This document shows positions 44,745-52,610 of a stretch of DNA of 64,000 nucleotides, piece after piece. The DNA comes from Ovoidimarina sp038744785 (GTDB lineage: Bacteria; Pseudomonadota; Alphaproteobacteria; Rhodobacterales; Rhodobacteraceae): the NCBI GenBank assembly GCA_038744785.1, contig JBCDLX010000019.1:45895-109894 (forward strand), written 5' to 3'. Each line of letters opens with the position of its first letter. Within the stretch, counting starts at the first letter, position 1. The notes beneath the pieces were generated by a model. It saw only the letters and a program-made list of their open reading frames with translations, did not search any database and was not told the DNA's origin. A program made the translations under genes and the position numbers.

Positions 44745-45454
44745 CCAGCTTCGGAAAATGCGGCTTCCAATGCAATCTCGACCATGTCGCCAAAGCTTTT
44801 TTCGCGGTCCGCGCTGGGCAACGCTTCGCCGGTGATCAGGTGGTCGGAAACGGTCAGCACCGCAAGTCCGCGTGCGCCGTGCCGTGCGGCCAGCGTATAG
44901 AGTTCCGCAGCTTCCATTTCGACCCCCAGAATTCCGTGGCGTGTCATCTGTTCATTTAAATCTGGTCGTTCGTCGTAAAACACGTCCGAGGAATAAATGC
45001 CCCCCACATGGGTCGGCGTCCCCTTCTCTTTGGCGGCAATATAAGCTGCATGTAGAAGGCCCCAGTCCGCGCAGGGCGCATAGTTCAGTTCGCGAAAGAT
45101 GCCGCGCGACGGGGTCGATAATGTCGAAGATGTCATTGCAAGAATTACATCCCGGATCTTAACACTTTCCTGCATTCCTCCACATGACCCAATCCGGATC
45201 AGCGTCTTTGCCCCGTAATCCTTGATCAGCTCATTGACGTAGATCGACAAGCTGGGCATGCCCATACCTGACCCGTGGATCGTGACGGGATGTCCACGCC
45301 AGGTCCCGGTGAACCCAAGCATTCCGCGAACTTCGTTTACGCATTTGGGATCATCAAGAAACGTCTCGGCGGCCCATTTCGCACGGTAAGGGTCGCCCGG
45401 CAAAAGAACAGTTTCGGCGATTTCGCCAGGCTGTGCGCCAATGTGTATTGTCAT
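44741..45454 (-). CDS. deoD: purine-nucleoside phosphorylase DeoD
   Basis: Splits purine (deoxy)nucleosides with phosphate into base and (deoxy)ribose-1-phosphate. 237 residues from the ATG at 45454, the trimeric/hexameric low-weight form. Seen: MTIHIGAQPGEIAETVLLPG start with His4, GDPYRAK near 20-26, RIGSCGGMQ near 87, and VEMEAAELYTLA near 178 with SDHLITGE and catalytic Asp near 204. The nucleoside importer at 57-62 kb could supply its substrates. Confidence 0.95.
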   Translation of the reverse strand: MTIHIGAQPGEIAETVLLPGDPYRAKWAAETFLDDPKCVNEVRGMLGFTGTWRGHPVTIHGSGMGMPSLSIYVNELIKDYGAKTLIRIGSCGGMQESVKIRDVILAMTSSTLSTPSRGIFRELNYAPCADWGLLHAAYIAAKEKGTPTHVGGIYSSDVFYDERPDLNEQMTRHGILGVEMEAAELYTLAARHGARGLAVLTVSDHLITGEALPSADREKSFGDMVEIALEAAFSEAG

Positions 45455-45497
45455 GACACCTCCGATTTGTGGCGGAGCATAAACTGAAAGGCGTCGA

Positions 45498-45534
45498 ATG
45501 AAAGAGAAAGGGCGCACAACGGATTGCGCGCCCG
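45498..45534 (-). terminator. intrinsic terminator of the H-NS-like gene
   Basis: On the minus strand GGGCGCGCA pairs with TGTGCGCCC (nine pairs, one G-U, loop ATCCGT), followed by TTTCTCTTTC. It lies 44 bases after the stop codon of the H-NS-like gene, the right place and orientation for its terminator. Confidence 0.65.
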
Positions 45535-45577
45535 AATTTGGCACAGACCACCAGTGTGCTTTTGGATCTGTGTCCGC

Positions 45578-45892
45578 TCAGAGTTCCAGTTTGCTAGGAT
45601 CTGTACCCTTTGCAATGGCTTCCTTGAACCAGACGGGCTGTCTGCCACGTCCGCTCCAAGTTTGCGACGCATCCGCTGGGTTACGGTACTTGGCGCGTGC
45701 GGCCGGTTTCTTACCAGCTTTGCCAACGCCAATCAGATCGTTGAGAGAGAAGCCATGTTTCTTGGCGGCGGCCTCGACAGCTTTGCGGGCCTCGTCGCGC
45801 TTACGTTTCTCCATGCCAGAAAGAGCTTTTTCTACTTCGCCGCGGAGTTTAACAAGCTCCTTCTCGCTCATTTTGGAAAGATCGATTGCCAT
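45578..45892 (-). CDS. H-NS family nucleoid-associated protein (HvrA-like)
   Basis: 104 residues. N-terminal coiled-coil oligomerisation region (about 1-48, rich in Glu, Lys, Ala) and a C-terminal AT-hook-like DNA-binding part: KYRNP near 69, TWSGRGRQPVW near 78-88. This is the alphaproteobacterial HvrA/Spb form, a small silencer and regulator that in Rhodobacter capsulatus affects photosynthesis and nitrogen genes. It has its own terminator and an upstream inverted repeat, so it is probably monocistronic. Confidence 0.9.
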   Translation of the reverse strand: MAIDLSKMSEKELVKLRGEVEKALSGMEKRKRDEARKAVEAAAKKHGFSLNDLIGVGKAGKKPAARAKYRNPADASQTWSGRGRQPVWFKEAIAKGTDPSKLEL

Positions 45893-45938
45893 TCGTGTCC
45901 CCGTTCCTTGATTATGGTCGACAATACGTAGGCAATTA

Positions 45939-45958
45939 ACCGTTGCTTTGCAAACGGT
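45939..45958. promoter_or_regulatory. 20-bp inverted repeat with TTTGCAAA core, between ecm and the H-NS gene
   Basis: ACCGTT (45939-45944) and AACGGT (45953-45958) flank GCTTTGCA; the overlapping core TTTGCAAA is itself a palindrome. It lies 47-66 bases upstream of the H-NS-like gene and 13 bases past the ecm stop. TTTGCAAA-type sites are known for regulators of short-chain acyl-CoA metabolism in Rhodobacter, but this could also be an H-NS gene operator or the ecm terminator. Confidence 0.35.
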
Positions 45959-45971
45959 ACTGGCTCTGCGC

Positions 45972-47939
45972 CTATTCGGCTGCTATCGGATCCGGCGCGA
46001 CAAGCTCAACAATATCAATCATGATCCGATTCAGCTCGAAATCCTTGGGTGAATAGACTTTTGCTACACCCATCGACAGTAATTCATGCGCATCGCCCTC
46101 AGGAATGATGCCGCCGACGACAATTGGAGTTTCCGGCAACCCTGAATTGCGCATCTCGAACAATAACTCACGTAAAAGGGGAATGTGGCTTCCCGAAAGA
46201 ATTGATAAGCCGACGACGTCGGCTTTACTGTCCCGCGCGCGTTCGGCGATCTCGCCAGGCGTCATTCGAATTCCATCATAGGTGATGTCCATTCCGCAAT
46301 CGCGAGCTCGTGCCGCGATCTGTTCCGCACCGTTGGAGTGCCCGTCCAATCCAGGCTTGCCTATCACAAACGAGATCCGGCGACCAAGCCGCCGTGTTGC
46401 GGCATCGACAATCGCGCGCACGTCGTCCAATCCTTCGGTTCGGTTCGACGGCGCGGCCGAGACACCTGTCGGCGCGCGATACTGGCCAAAGACGCGCCGC
46501 ATGACCGCGCCCCATTCGCCCGTCGTCACGCCCGTTTTTGCTGCGGCGATGGACGGAGGCATGATGTTGGTTCCGTCACGCGCGGCTTTCTCAAGCGACG
46601 CGAGCGCGGATTGAACCGCATCCGGATCACGGATTGATCGCCAGGCCTCCAGCCGCACGATCTGGTCGGCTTCGGCGGTCGGGTCGGCGACCATGATCGC
46701 CTCGGGGCCGGACGTCAGTGGGCTTGGCTCAGCCTCGCGGTACCGGTTCACGCCCACCACCGGCGTATGGCCGCTTTCTATCCGTGCGATCCGCTCTGCG
46801 TTTGCTTCCACCAGCCGGGACTTCATGTACTCAATGGCACAGATCGCCCCACCCATCCCGTCGATCTGACCAAGTTCCGCGCGGGCGCCCTGTTTCAAGG
46901 CTTCAACCTTTGCTTCGACTGCCGGGTTGCCATCGAAAAGATCTTCGAATTCCAGCAGGTCGGTTTCAAACGCTAGAATTTGCTGCATGCGCAGCGACCA
47001 CTGCTGGTCCCAGGGTCGGGGCAGGCCCAGCGCCTCGTTCCACGCGGGGAGCTGCACTGCCCGCGCCCGTGCCGTCTTCGAGAGCGTTACTGCGAGCATC
47101 TCTATAAGTATACGGTAGACGTTGTTCTCGGGCTGCTGTTCGGTCAGCCCAAGCGAATTCACCTGGACGCCATAGCGAAAGCGGCGATACTTCGGATCCT
47201 CAACACCGTAGCGGTCGCGACAGATCTCGTCCCATAGATCAACGAAGGCGCGCATTTTGCACATCTCAGTTACAAAACGGATACCCGCGTTCACAAAGAA
47301 CGAAATCCGACCGACCATGGCTGGGAAGGCGTCGGACGGAACTTTGCCCTTCAGATCATCTAGCACTGCGCATGCCGTCGCCAGCGCGAAGGCAAGCTCT
47401 TGCTCGGGCGTCGCGCCTGCTTCTTGCAAGTGGTAAGAGCACACGTTCATCGGGTTCCATTTCGGAAGATGGGCCTGGGTATACGCCGCGACGTCTGTGA
47501 TCATCCGCAGGCTGGGTTCGGGCGGGCACACATAGGTGCCACGCGACAGATACTCCTTGATGATATCGTTTTGAACCGTGCCTTGGAGCGTCGAGATGTC
47601 CGCCCCTTGTTCCTCCGCCATCGCGATGTAAAGCGCCAGAAGCCAGGGCGCCGTCGCGTTGATCGTCATCGAGGTGTTCATATCCTGAAGCGGGATCGCT
47701 TCGAACAGCGCGCGCATATCGCCAAGATGCGCGATCGGGACCCCCACCTTACCCACCTCGCCGCGTGCGAGGATGTGGTCGCTGTCATAGCCTGTCTGTG
47801 TCGGCAGATCGAAGGCCACCGAAAGCCCCGTCTGCCCTTTCGCAAGGTTCATCCGGTAGAGCGCGTTTGACGCTTTGGCCGTCGAATGTCCGGCGTAGGT
47901 ACGGAACAGCCAGGGGCGATCTTTCTGCATCTGCGACAT
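45972..47939 (-). CDS. ecm: ethylmalonyl-CoA mutase Ecm (protein MeaA)
   Basis: B12-dependent mutase turning (2R)-ethylmalonyl-CoA into (2S)-methylsuccinyl-CoA in the ethylmalonyl-CoA pathway. 655 residues from the ATG at 47939, typical for Ecm and shorter than methylmalonyl-CoA mutase; the open frame upstream runs through the promoter and is rejected. PWLFRTYAGHSTA at 9-21 and the FDLPTQTGYDSDH segment near 45 are family-specific. The cobalamin site is GLDGHSNGAEQ near 530 (D-x-H-x-x-G). The next-door ccr gene encodes an enzyme of the same pathway. Confidence 0.95.
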   Translation of the reverse strand: MSQMQKDRPWLFRTYAGHSTAKASNALYRMNLAKGQTGLSVAFDLPTQTGYDSDHILARGEVGKVGVPIAHLGDMRALFEAIPLQDMNTSMTINATAPWLLALYIAMAEEQGADISTLQGTVQNDIIKEYLSRGTYVCPPEPSLRMITDVAAYTQAHLPKWNPMNVCSYHLQEAGATPEQELAFALATACAVLDDLKGKVPSDAFPAMVGRISFFVNAGIRFVTEMCKMRAFVDLWDEICRDRYGVEDPKYRRFRYGVQVNSLGLTEQQPENNVYRILIEMLAVTLSKTARARAVQLPAWNEALGLPRPWDQQWSLRMQQILAFETDLLEFEDLFDGNPAVEAKVEALKQGARAELGQIDGMGGAICAIEYMKSRLVEANAERIARIESGHTPVVGVNRYREAEPSPLTSGPEAIMVADPTAEADQIVRLEAWRSIRDPDAVQSALASLEKAARDGTNIMPPSIAAAKTGVTTGEWGAVMRRVFGQYRAPTGVSAAPSNRTEGLDDVRAIVDAATRRLGRRISFVIGKPGLDGHSNGAEQIAARARDCGMDITYDGIRMTPGEIAERARDSKADVVGLSILSGSHIPLLRELLFEMRNSGLPETPIVVGGIIPEGDAHELLSMGVAKVYSPKDFELNRIMIDIVELVAPDPIAAE

Positions 47940-47977
47940 AGGATTCTCTTGCAGCAATTTTATTACATCAATGAGCA

Positions 47978-48005
47978 TATATACGTAATAATATGGCGCT
48001 GTCAA
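47978..48005 (-). promoter_or_regulatory. sigma-70 type promoter of ecm
   Basis: On the minus strand TTGACA (48005-48000), 16 bases, then TATATA (47983-47978), with a shifted TATATG also possible at 18 bases. It lies 39 bases upstream of the Ecm start in a distinctly AT-rich stretch, unlike the surrounding GC-rich sequence. Confidence 0.65.
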
Positions 48006-48397
48006 TTCGCTGCATCGCGGCGAGGCCAGAGTGCCGAGGCGACCAGCAACCACCCCAGTACCCCCCGCGAATGCGCCGAAAGGCTGGTCTGTCCTTGAAA
48101 CGTCAAAAGCTCGCCCAGTGCCGCGGGCCCCGGCAACCAGCCGATCACCCATTGGGCGGGAAGGCTAGGTATGATGACGCGGTAGTAGGTATAGAAGACT
48201 TGCGGAGCCAGCCATTCGAACAGCCAGAACGCAAGTGCCGCCAATGCCAGGCGCACTGGCCAGCGCCGCCCGCGCATCATCCGCCAAGACGCCGAGAGGG
48301 CCAAGGCGGCCAGCAAAGCAGCCAGCGCTACGACCCCGGCGACTTGAAGAGGCGTCAGTGTAAACAGCGAGTCGCCCGCATATAGACCGGAATACAT
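48002..48397 (-). CDS. small multi-pass membrane protein of unknown function
   Basis: 131 residues with three to four hydrophobic helices (about 15-38, 47-62, 78-92 and 112-125) separated by Arg-rich turns. I do not recognise a family. It diverges from the PlsB-like acyltransferase gene by 43 bases, so the two may share a control region. Its last codons carry the -35 box of the ecm promoter. Frame and composition are like those of neighbouring genes. Confidence 0.6.
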   Translation of the reverse strand: MYSGLYAGDSLFTLTPLQVAGVVALAALLAALALSASWRMMRGRRWPVRLALAALAFWLFEWLAPQVFYTYYRVIIPSLPAQWVIGWLPGPAALGELLTFQGQTSLSAHSRGVLGWLLVASALWPRRDAAN

Positions 48398-48440
48398 TGC
48401 GGGAGTTTACCCGGCCCCAGGAAGTTGCAAAGGTCGCGCT

Positions 48441-49838
48441 ATGACGCGCACGGTAGAATTGCCGCTTTGGCTTTTGATCCTGATCCTGCTGTTTGCAGCC
48501 GTCACCTTCGCGTCGCATTTCCTGTTTCCGTCTGTGCGATGGTTCTTGCGTCGCCGGGCCGAGCGGATTGTGGCCAAGCTGAATACCCGGCTTGCCCGCC
48601 CGATCGCGCCTTTCAAACTCGCGCGCCGGACGGATATGATCCAGCGGCTGATCTATGACCCTGCCGTCGCCGAGGCCGTGACCGAACATGCCCGTGAAAC
48701 CGGCGTGCGCGAAGACGTGGCGTTCGAGCAAGCGCGACGCTATGCGCGCGAGATTGTCCCTGGGTTCAGCGCGACGGCCTATTTCGGCTTTGCCACGCGT
48801 GCGGCAAAGTGGTTGTCGACCCACATGTTCGATGTGCGCCTGCATCAACCGGGCGGTGCCGATCTGCGTGACATCGATCCCGACGCCACGGTCGTTTACG
48901 TGATCAATCACCGTTCGAATATGGACTATGTCCTTGTGACCTATCTTGTCGCGCCGCAATCGGCGTTGGCTTACGCCGTTGGCGAATGGGCCAGGATCTG
49001 GCCTTTGGGTCCCTTGATCCGCGCCTTGGGTGGATACTTCATTCGGCGCAGGTCCCGGACTGCGCTTTATCGGAAGGTTCTGGCCCGCTACGTCCAGCTG
49101 GCAACCGCTGGCGGCGTAATCCAGGCGATCTTTCCCGAAGGCGGGCTAAGCCAAACCGGTGCGCTAGGAGCGCCGAAAGTCGGACTACTCAGCTACCTGC
49201 TGGACGGCACAGATCTTGAAACGCACGATCTCGTTTTTGTGCCAGTTGCACTGAACTATGACCGGGTAATCGAGGACAACATCCTTATCGAGGCGCAGGC
49301 GAAAGGGGAGCGGCGTTTTCGTGGCACGATCCCCTCAGCGACCGCGTTTTCGTTGCGTTACATGTGGCGCCGGATTACCGGACGCGCTCAAAAGTTCGGG
49401 GCCGCTGGCGTCAGCTTTGGCGCACCGTTGACGTTATCAGCATGGGAGGGACCCAACGAAGCTACGGCAATCGCGGAAGAGCTGATGGCGCGGATCAAGC
49501 GAGCTTTGCCGGTGCTGCCGGTGCCATTGCTGGCATCAATCCTTCACGATGCAGACCCACCGGTTTCTCGGCCGGAGGTGCTGGAACGTTTTCAAGCCCG
49601 GATTGCCGATCTTGAAAAACGGGGGGCCGTGCTTCTTCTTGAGGATGGCGGGCCCGAGGTGACGCTTGATAATGCACTTCATGCCCTTGCGGTTCGACGC
49701 ATCCTGACGTCTGACAAACGCGGGCTAAGCGTCATTCCCGGGAAAGAACCGCTTATTCGCTACTACGCGGCATCAGTGCCGCCTCGCAGCGAAACGCGCA
49801 CCAAGGCCCCAAGACCGCCCGTCACCAGTGCGACATAA
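48441..49838 (+). CDS. PlsB-like glycerol-3-phosphate / 1-acylglycerol-3-phosphate acyltransferase
   Basis: 465 residues. N-terminal membrane anchor (WLLILILLFAAVTFASHFLF, 10-29). Acyltransferase motif I is VINHRSNMDYVL near 154 (N-H-x4-D) and motif III FPEGGLS near 232. The motif order and size fit the membrane acyltransferases that acylate glycerol-3-phosphate or lysophosphatidic acid. plsY is also present in the window at 14.3 kb, so the cell may have two routes or this one may prefer another acceptor. The C-terminal 100 residues are variable. Confidence 0.85.
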   Translation: MTRTVELPLWLLILILLFAAVTFASHFLFPSVRWFLRRRAERIVAKLNTRLARPIAPFKLARRTDMIQRLIYDPAVAEAVTEHARETGVREDVAFEQARRYAREIVPGFSATAYFGFATRAAKWLSTHMFDVRLHQPGGADLRDIDPDATVVYVINHRSNMDYVLVTYLVAPQSALAYAVGEWARIWPLGPLIRALGGYFIRRRSRTALYRKVLARYVQLATAGGVIQAIFPEGGLSQTGALGAPKVGLLSYLLDGTDLETHDLVFVPVALNYDRVIEDNILIEAQAKGERRFRGTIPSATAFSLRYMWRRITGRAQKFGAAGVSFGAPLTLSAWEGPNEATAIAEELMARIKRALPVLPVPLLASILHDADPPVSRPEVLERFQARIADLEKRGAVLLLEDGGPEVTLDNALHALAVRRILTSDKRGLSVIPGKEPLIRYYAASVPPRSETRTKAPRPPVTSAT

Positions 49839-49951
49839 AATTACTCAATAACTCAAACATTGGTTGCAATATTACCTTTTGCTTCGTAGAGACGGCTTGA
49901 ACCGTGGTACGATTCTGCACTGCGGCACAGTTTCTTGTAAGGACGATGCCA

Positions 49952-51247
49952 ATGGCCCTGGACACGAAAGCGCCCGAGATGACCAGCTACGACGCCCCGA
50001 AAAAGGACCTTTACGCCCTGGGAGAGATGCCACCCTTGGGCCATGTGCCAAAGCAAATGCATGCTTGGGCCATCCGTCGTGAACGGCATGGCGAGCCAAG
50101 TACCGCCATGCTGGAAGAAATCGTCGACGTACCAGCCATAGATTCGAACGAGGTGTTGGTCTTGGTGATGGCCGCGGGCGTGAACTACAACGGCGTTTGG
50201 GCCGCACTTGGTCAGCCGATCAGCCCGTTCGACGGGCACGGCAAGCCGTTTCACATAGCAGGTTCCGATGCCTCTGGGATCGTTTGGGCCGTGGGCGACA
50301 AGGTGAAGCGATGGAAGGTCGGGGACGAGGTCGTCATCCACTGCAATCAGGACGACGGCGACGACGAACACTGCAACGGCGGCGACCCGATGTATTCCCC
50401 CAGCCAGCGGATCTGGGGCTACGAAACACCCGATGGCAGTTTCGCCCAATTCACCAATGTTCAAGCACAGCAGCTGATGCCGCGACCGAAGCATCTGACC
50501 TGGGAAGAGGCAGCATGCTACACCCTGACGCTTGCGACGGCGTACCGAATGCTTTTCGGGCACGAGCCGCACGACCTGAAACCTGGTCAAAACGTGCTTG
50601 TCTGGGGCGCATCGGGCGGTCTTGGATCTTATGCAATCCAGCTGATTAATACGGCGGGTGCTAACGCGATCGGTGTGATTTCGGACGAGGACAAGCGCGA
50701 CTTCGTCATGAGCCTTGGCGCCAAGGGCGTTATCAACCGAAAGGACTTTGATTGCTGGGGCCAGCTTCCAAAGGTCGGCAGCCCAGAATACGCAGACTGG
50801 TTTAAGGAAGCCCGGAAGTTCGGCAAGGCGATCTGGGACATAACCGGCAAGGGCGTGAACGTTGACATGGTGTTCGAACACCCCGGCGAGGCAACCTTTC
50901 CGGTGTCGACATTCGTCGTCAAGAAAGGCGGCATGGTGGTGATCTGCGCTGGCACTACCGGGTTCAATCTGACCTTTGATGTCCGCTATATGTGGATGCA
51001 CCAAAAGCGGCTGCAGGGCAGCCACTTTGCCCATCTCAAACAGGCGAGCGCGGCCAATCAGCTAATGCTGGAACGGCGCCTGGACCCTTGTATGTCCGAA
51101 GTGTTCCCCTGGGGGCAGTTGCCGGAAGCACACATGAAGATGATGCGAAACGAGCATAAGCCCGGCAATATGAGCGTTTTGGTTCAGGCACCTGTGACGG
51201 GTCTTCGAACACTTGATGACGTGATAGAGGTCGGACCGACCGTCTAA
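49952..51247 (+). CDS. ccr: crotonyl-CoA carboxylase/reductase Ccr
   Basis: Reductively carboxylates crotonyl-CoA with NADPH and CO2 to (2S)-ethylmalonyl-CoA, the key step of the ethylmalonyl-CoA pathway. 431 residues from the ATG at 49952, which has AAGGA 8 bases upstream; the ATG at 49946 is too close to it. MDR-family fold: GVNYNGVWAALG near 78 (the Asn of the CO2 site), WGYETPDGSFAQF near 165, NADPH loop GASGGLGSYA near 222, QGSHFA near 360. It stands close to ecm in a divergent arrangement. Confidence 0.96.
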   Translation: MALDTKAPEMTSYDAPKKDLYALGEMPPLGHVPKQMHAWAIRRERHGEPSTAMLEEIVDVPAIDSNEVLVLVMAAGVNYNGVWAALGQPISPFDGHGKPFHIAGSDASGIVWAVGDKVKRWKVGDEVVIHCNQDDGDDEHCNGGDPMYSPSQRIWGYETPDGSFAQFTNVQAQQLMPRPKHLTWEEAACYTLTLATAYRMLFGHEPHDLKPGQNVLVWGASGGLGSYAIQLINTAGANAIGVISDEDKRDFVMSLGAKGVINRKDFDCWGQLPKVGSPEYADWFKEARKFGKAIWDITGKGVNVDMVFEHPGEATFPVSTFVVKKGGMVVICAGTTGFNLTFDVRYMWMHQKRLQGSHFAHLKQASAANQLMLERRLDPCMSEVFPWGQLPEAHMKMMRNEHKPGNMSVLVQAPVTGLRTLDDVIEVGPTV

Positions 51248-51266
51248 AACCAGTTTAGTTCCTTGG

Positions 51267-51305
51267 ATCGACACAGTGATCTTGGTGTCGGCGCAATGTG
51301 TCGAT
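51267..51305 (+). other. 9-bp inverted repeat after ccr
   Basis: ATCGACACA at 51267-51275 and TGTGTCGAT at 51297-51305 are perfect complements, 21 bases apart, starting 19 bases past the ccr stop. It can form a terminator stem, but no T-run follows; it may instead be a binding site or RNA processing structure. Confidence 0.4.
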
Positions 51306-51502
51306 TCGAGTTTACACACTTATTGCGGGCAGCGTGTGCGGGAAATCTTTGCGTATACTGTGTATGATATTTATTATTTTTAGATGCTTACGAGAAATCA
51401 TCTCACCATTTCCGGGGAGTTGTTTTCTGCGAATTCCCTACAGAACACAACCTATAGTAAACTTAAGTTAACACTTTGTTAAGGATATCTAGCGAGGCTC
51501 CA
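51306..51502. other. AT-rich intergenic region upstream of the luxR unit
   Basis: Together with the inverted repeat just before it, this is the longest gene-free stretch (255 bases). It is clearly AT-richer than its surroundings (for example GTATGATATTTATTATTTTT at about 51360-51380, and TATAGTAAACTTAAGTTAAC near 51452-51471). It probably contains the promoter of the quorum-sensing unit; CTTAAGTTAAC may be an operator. I cannot place -35 and -10 boxes with confidence. Confidence 0.4.
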
Positions 51503-51718
51503 ATGGCGAATGAATGGATGATGGACGTGCTCGCCGATCTGCGGCAATTCGCGGATCAGAACGATATGCCGCGGCTGGCAGCGGAACTTTCGCATGCCCG
51601 CGCGGTGGCCTGCGATGAAATTCGCGCGGCGGCGAGCCGAAAGGCCGAGGGAGTGTTGTGTGATGAGGGGGTCGGTGGAACCCTTCCTGGAAGGGTTGTC
51701 GCAAGTCAGGACGCTTGA
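51503..51718 (+). CDS. small ORF upstream of and overlapping luxR
   Basis: 71 residues from the ATG at 51503. The N-terminal 45 residues look like a folded helical unit (WMMDVLADLRQFADQNDMP, then AAELSHARAVACDEI). The last 18 codons overlap luxR by 56 bases in another frame. I recall ORFs of this kind in front of LuxR-type regulators in related bacteria, but no function. The overlap would couple luxR translation to it. It could act as a small partner or antiactivator of LuxR, which is a guess. Confidence 0.6.
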   Translation: MANEWMMDVLADLRQFADQNDMPRLAAELSHARAVACDEIRAAASRKAEGVLCDEGVGGTLPGRVVASQDA

Positions 51719-52376
51719 CGAGCTCAGCGACCGGATCGGCACACTGCGCGATGCGCTGAATGTCGAACACATCGTCTATCATTCTGTAAACTCCACCGGC
51801 GAGCAATACGCGGCGCTGACCTATTCGCCCGACTGGGTGGAACGTTACATCGACGCGGACTACGCTAGGATCGATCCAGTCGTTCAGGGTTGCTACCGAC
51901 GGTTTGTGCCTGTGAACTGGAAGGCGCTCGACTGGTCGGGAAAGCCGCAGCGCAGCTTCATGGGCGAGGCAATAGATGCCGGGGTCGGCAACCAAGGCTT
52001 TTCGGTCCCGATCCGCGGGCCATCGGGCCAGTTCGCGATGTTTACCGTCAGCGATCGGGCTACCGATGACGAATGGGATGCCTACACAACCGAACATATG
52101 CGGTCTTTGATCCTGGCCGCGCATTTCGTGAACCAGAAAGCGCTCGAGATCGAGCGGGGCACTGACGAGCTTCCGCAAAAATCGCTAAGCCCCCGCGAAA
52201 CCGACACGCTTCGGATGCTGGCCATGGGCTACAGCCGCGCCCAGGCGGCGGATGCAATGACTATCTCGGAGCACACATTGAGGGTCTATCTTGAAAGCGC
52301 ACGAAACAAGCTTGGGGCGATGAACACGACCCATGCTGTGGCGCGCGCGTTATCGATGGGGCTGATTATCGTCTAA
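51663..52376 (+). CDS. luxR: LuxR family autoinducer-binding transcription regulator
   Basis: 237 residues from the ATG at 51663. The N-terminal autoinducer domain shows Trp58, Tyr62, Asp71 and Pro72 (WVERYIDADYARIDPVV), matching the residues that hold acyl-homoserine lactones in TraR and LuxR, plus VNWKALDW near 84. The C-terminal GerE-type HTH runs from about 172 (LSPRETDTLRMLAMGYS) to the end. It is followed 234 bases later by the synthase, so this is a complete LuxR/LuxI pair. Which lactone is sensed cannot be read from sequence. Confidence 0.93.
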   Translation: MRGSVEPFLEGLSQVRTLDELSDRIGTLRDALNVEHIVYHSVNSTGEQYAALTYSPDWVERYIDADYARIDPVVQGCYRRFVPVNWKALDWSGKPQRSFMGEAIDAGVGNQGFSVPIRGPSGQFAMFTVSDRATDDEWDAYTTEHMRSLILAAHFVNQKALEIERGTDELPQKSLSPRETDTLRMLAMGYSRAQAADAMTISEHTLRVYLESARNKLGAMNTTHAVARALSMGLIIV

Positions 52377-52425
52377 GAACCACGAACGATGCGCGCCTTG
52401 ACCGGGCACCCAACCTAGAATCCAT

Positions 52426-52449
52426 CACGCGACAACATGACACCGCGTG
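52426..52449. other. interrupted palindrome after luxR
   Basis: CACGCG (52426-52431) and CGCGTG (52444-52449) are separated by 12 bases, 50 bases past the luxR stop. Either a weak terminator stem or a protein-binding dyad in the 234-base luxR-luxI gap. Confidence 0.3.
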
Positions 52450-52522
52450 GCTGACCCAACGAAGACACCAGCCGTCCGCATTTCTCAACAAACCTGATAC
52501 TACTTCTCGCGCCCGTCCGCCG

Positions 52523-52538
52523 GGTTCGTTAACGTTCC
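52523..52538. promoter_or_regulatory. candidate lux-type dyad upstream of luxI
   Basis: GGTTCGTTAACGTTCC has a perfect CGTTAACG core with matching outer GG/CC and mismatches between, 16 bases long and 73 bases before the synthase start. Its place suits a LuxR operator, but it does not match the classic lux-box consensus. Confidence 0.3.
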
Positions 52539-52610
52539 GCACGCCCTGCTTCTCCCGCTTTAACGTCGCTCTGCCCAAATCCCCGCCCAGATCAGCGCGG
52601 GACCGGCAGA

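Noticed and set aside
47940..48152. upstream extension of the Ecm frame
   Set aside because: The extension goes through the promoter region and is unlike the family N-terminus; the ATG at 47939 gives the standard length.
49853..51034. 393-codon open frame opposite ccr
   Set aside because: Shadow frame; ccr itself explains the coding signal.
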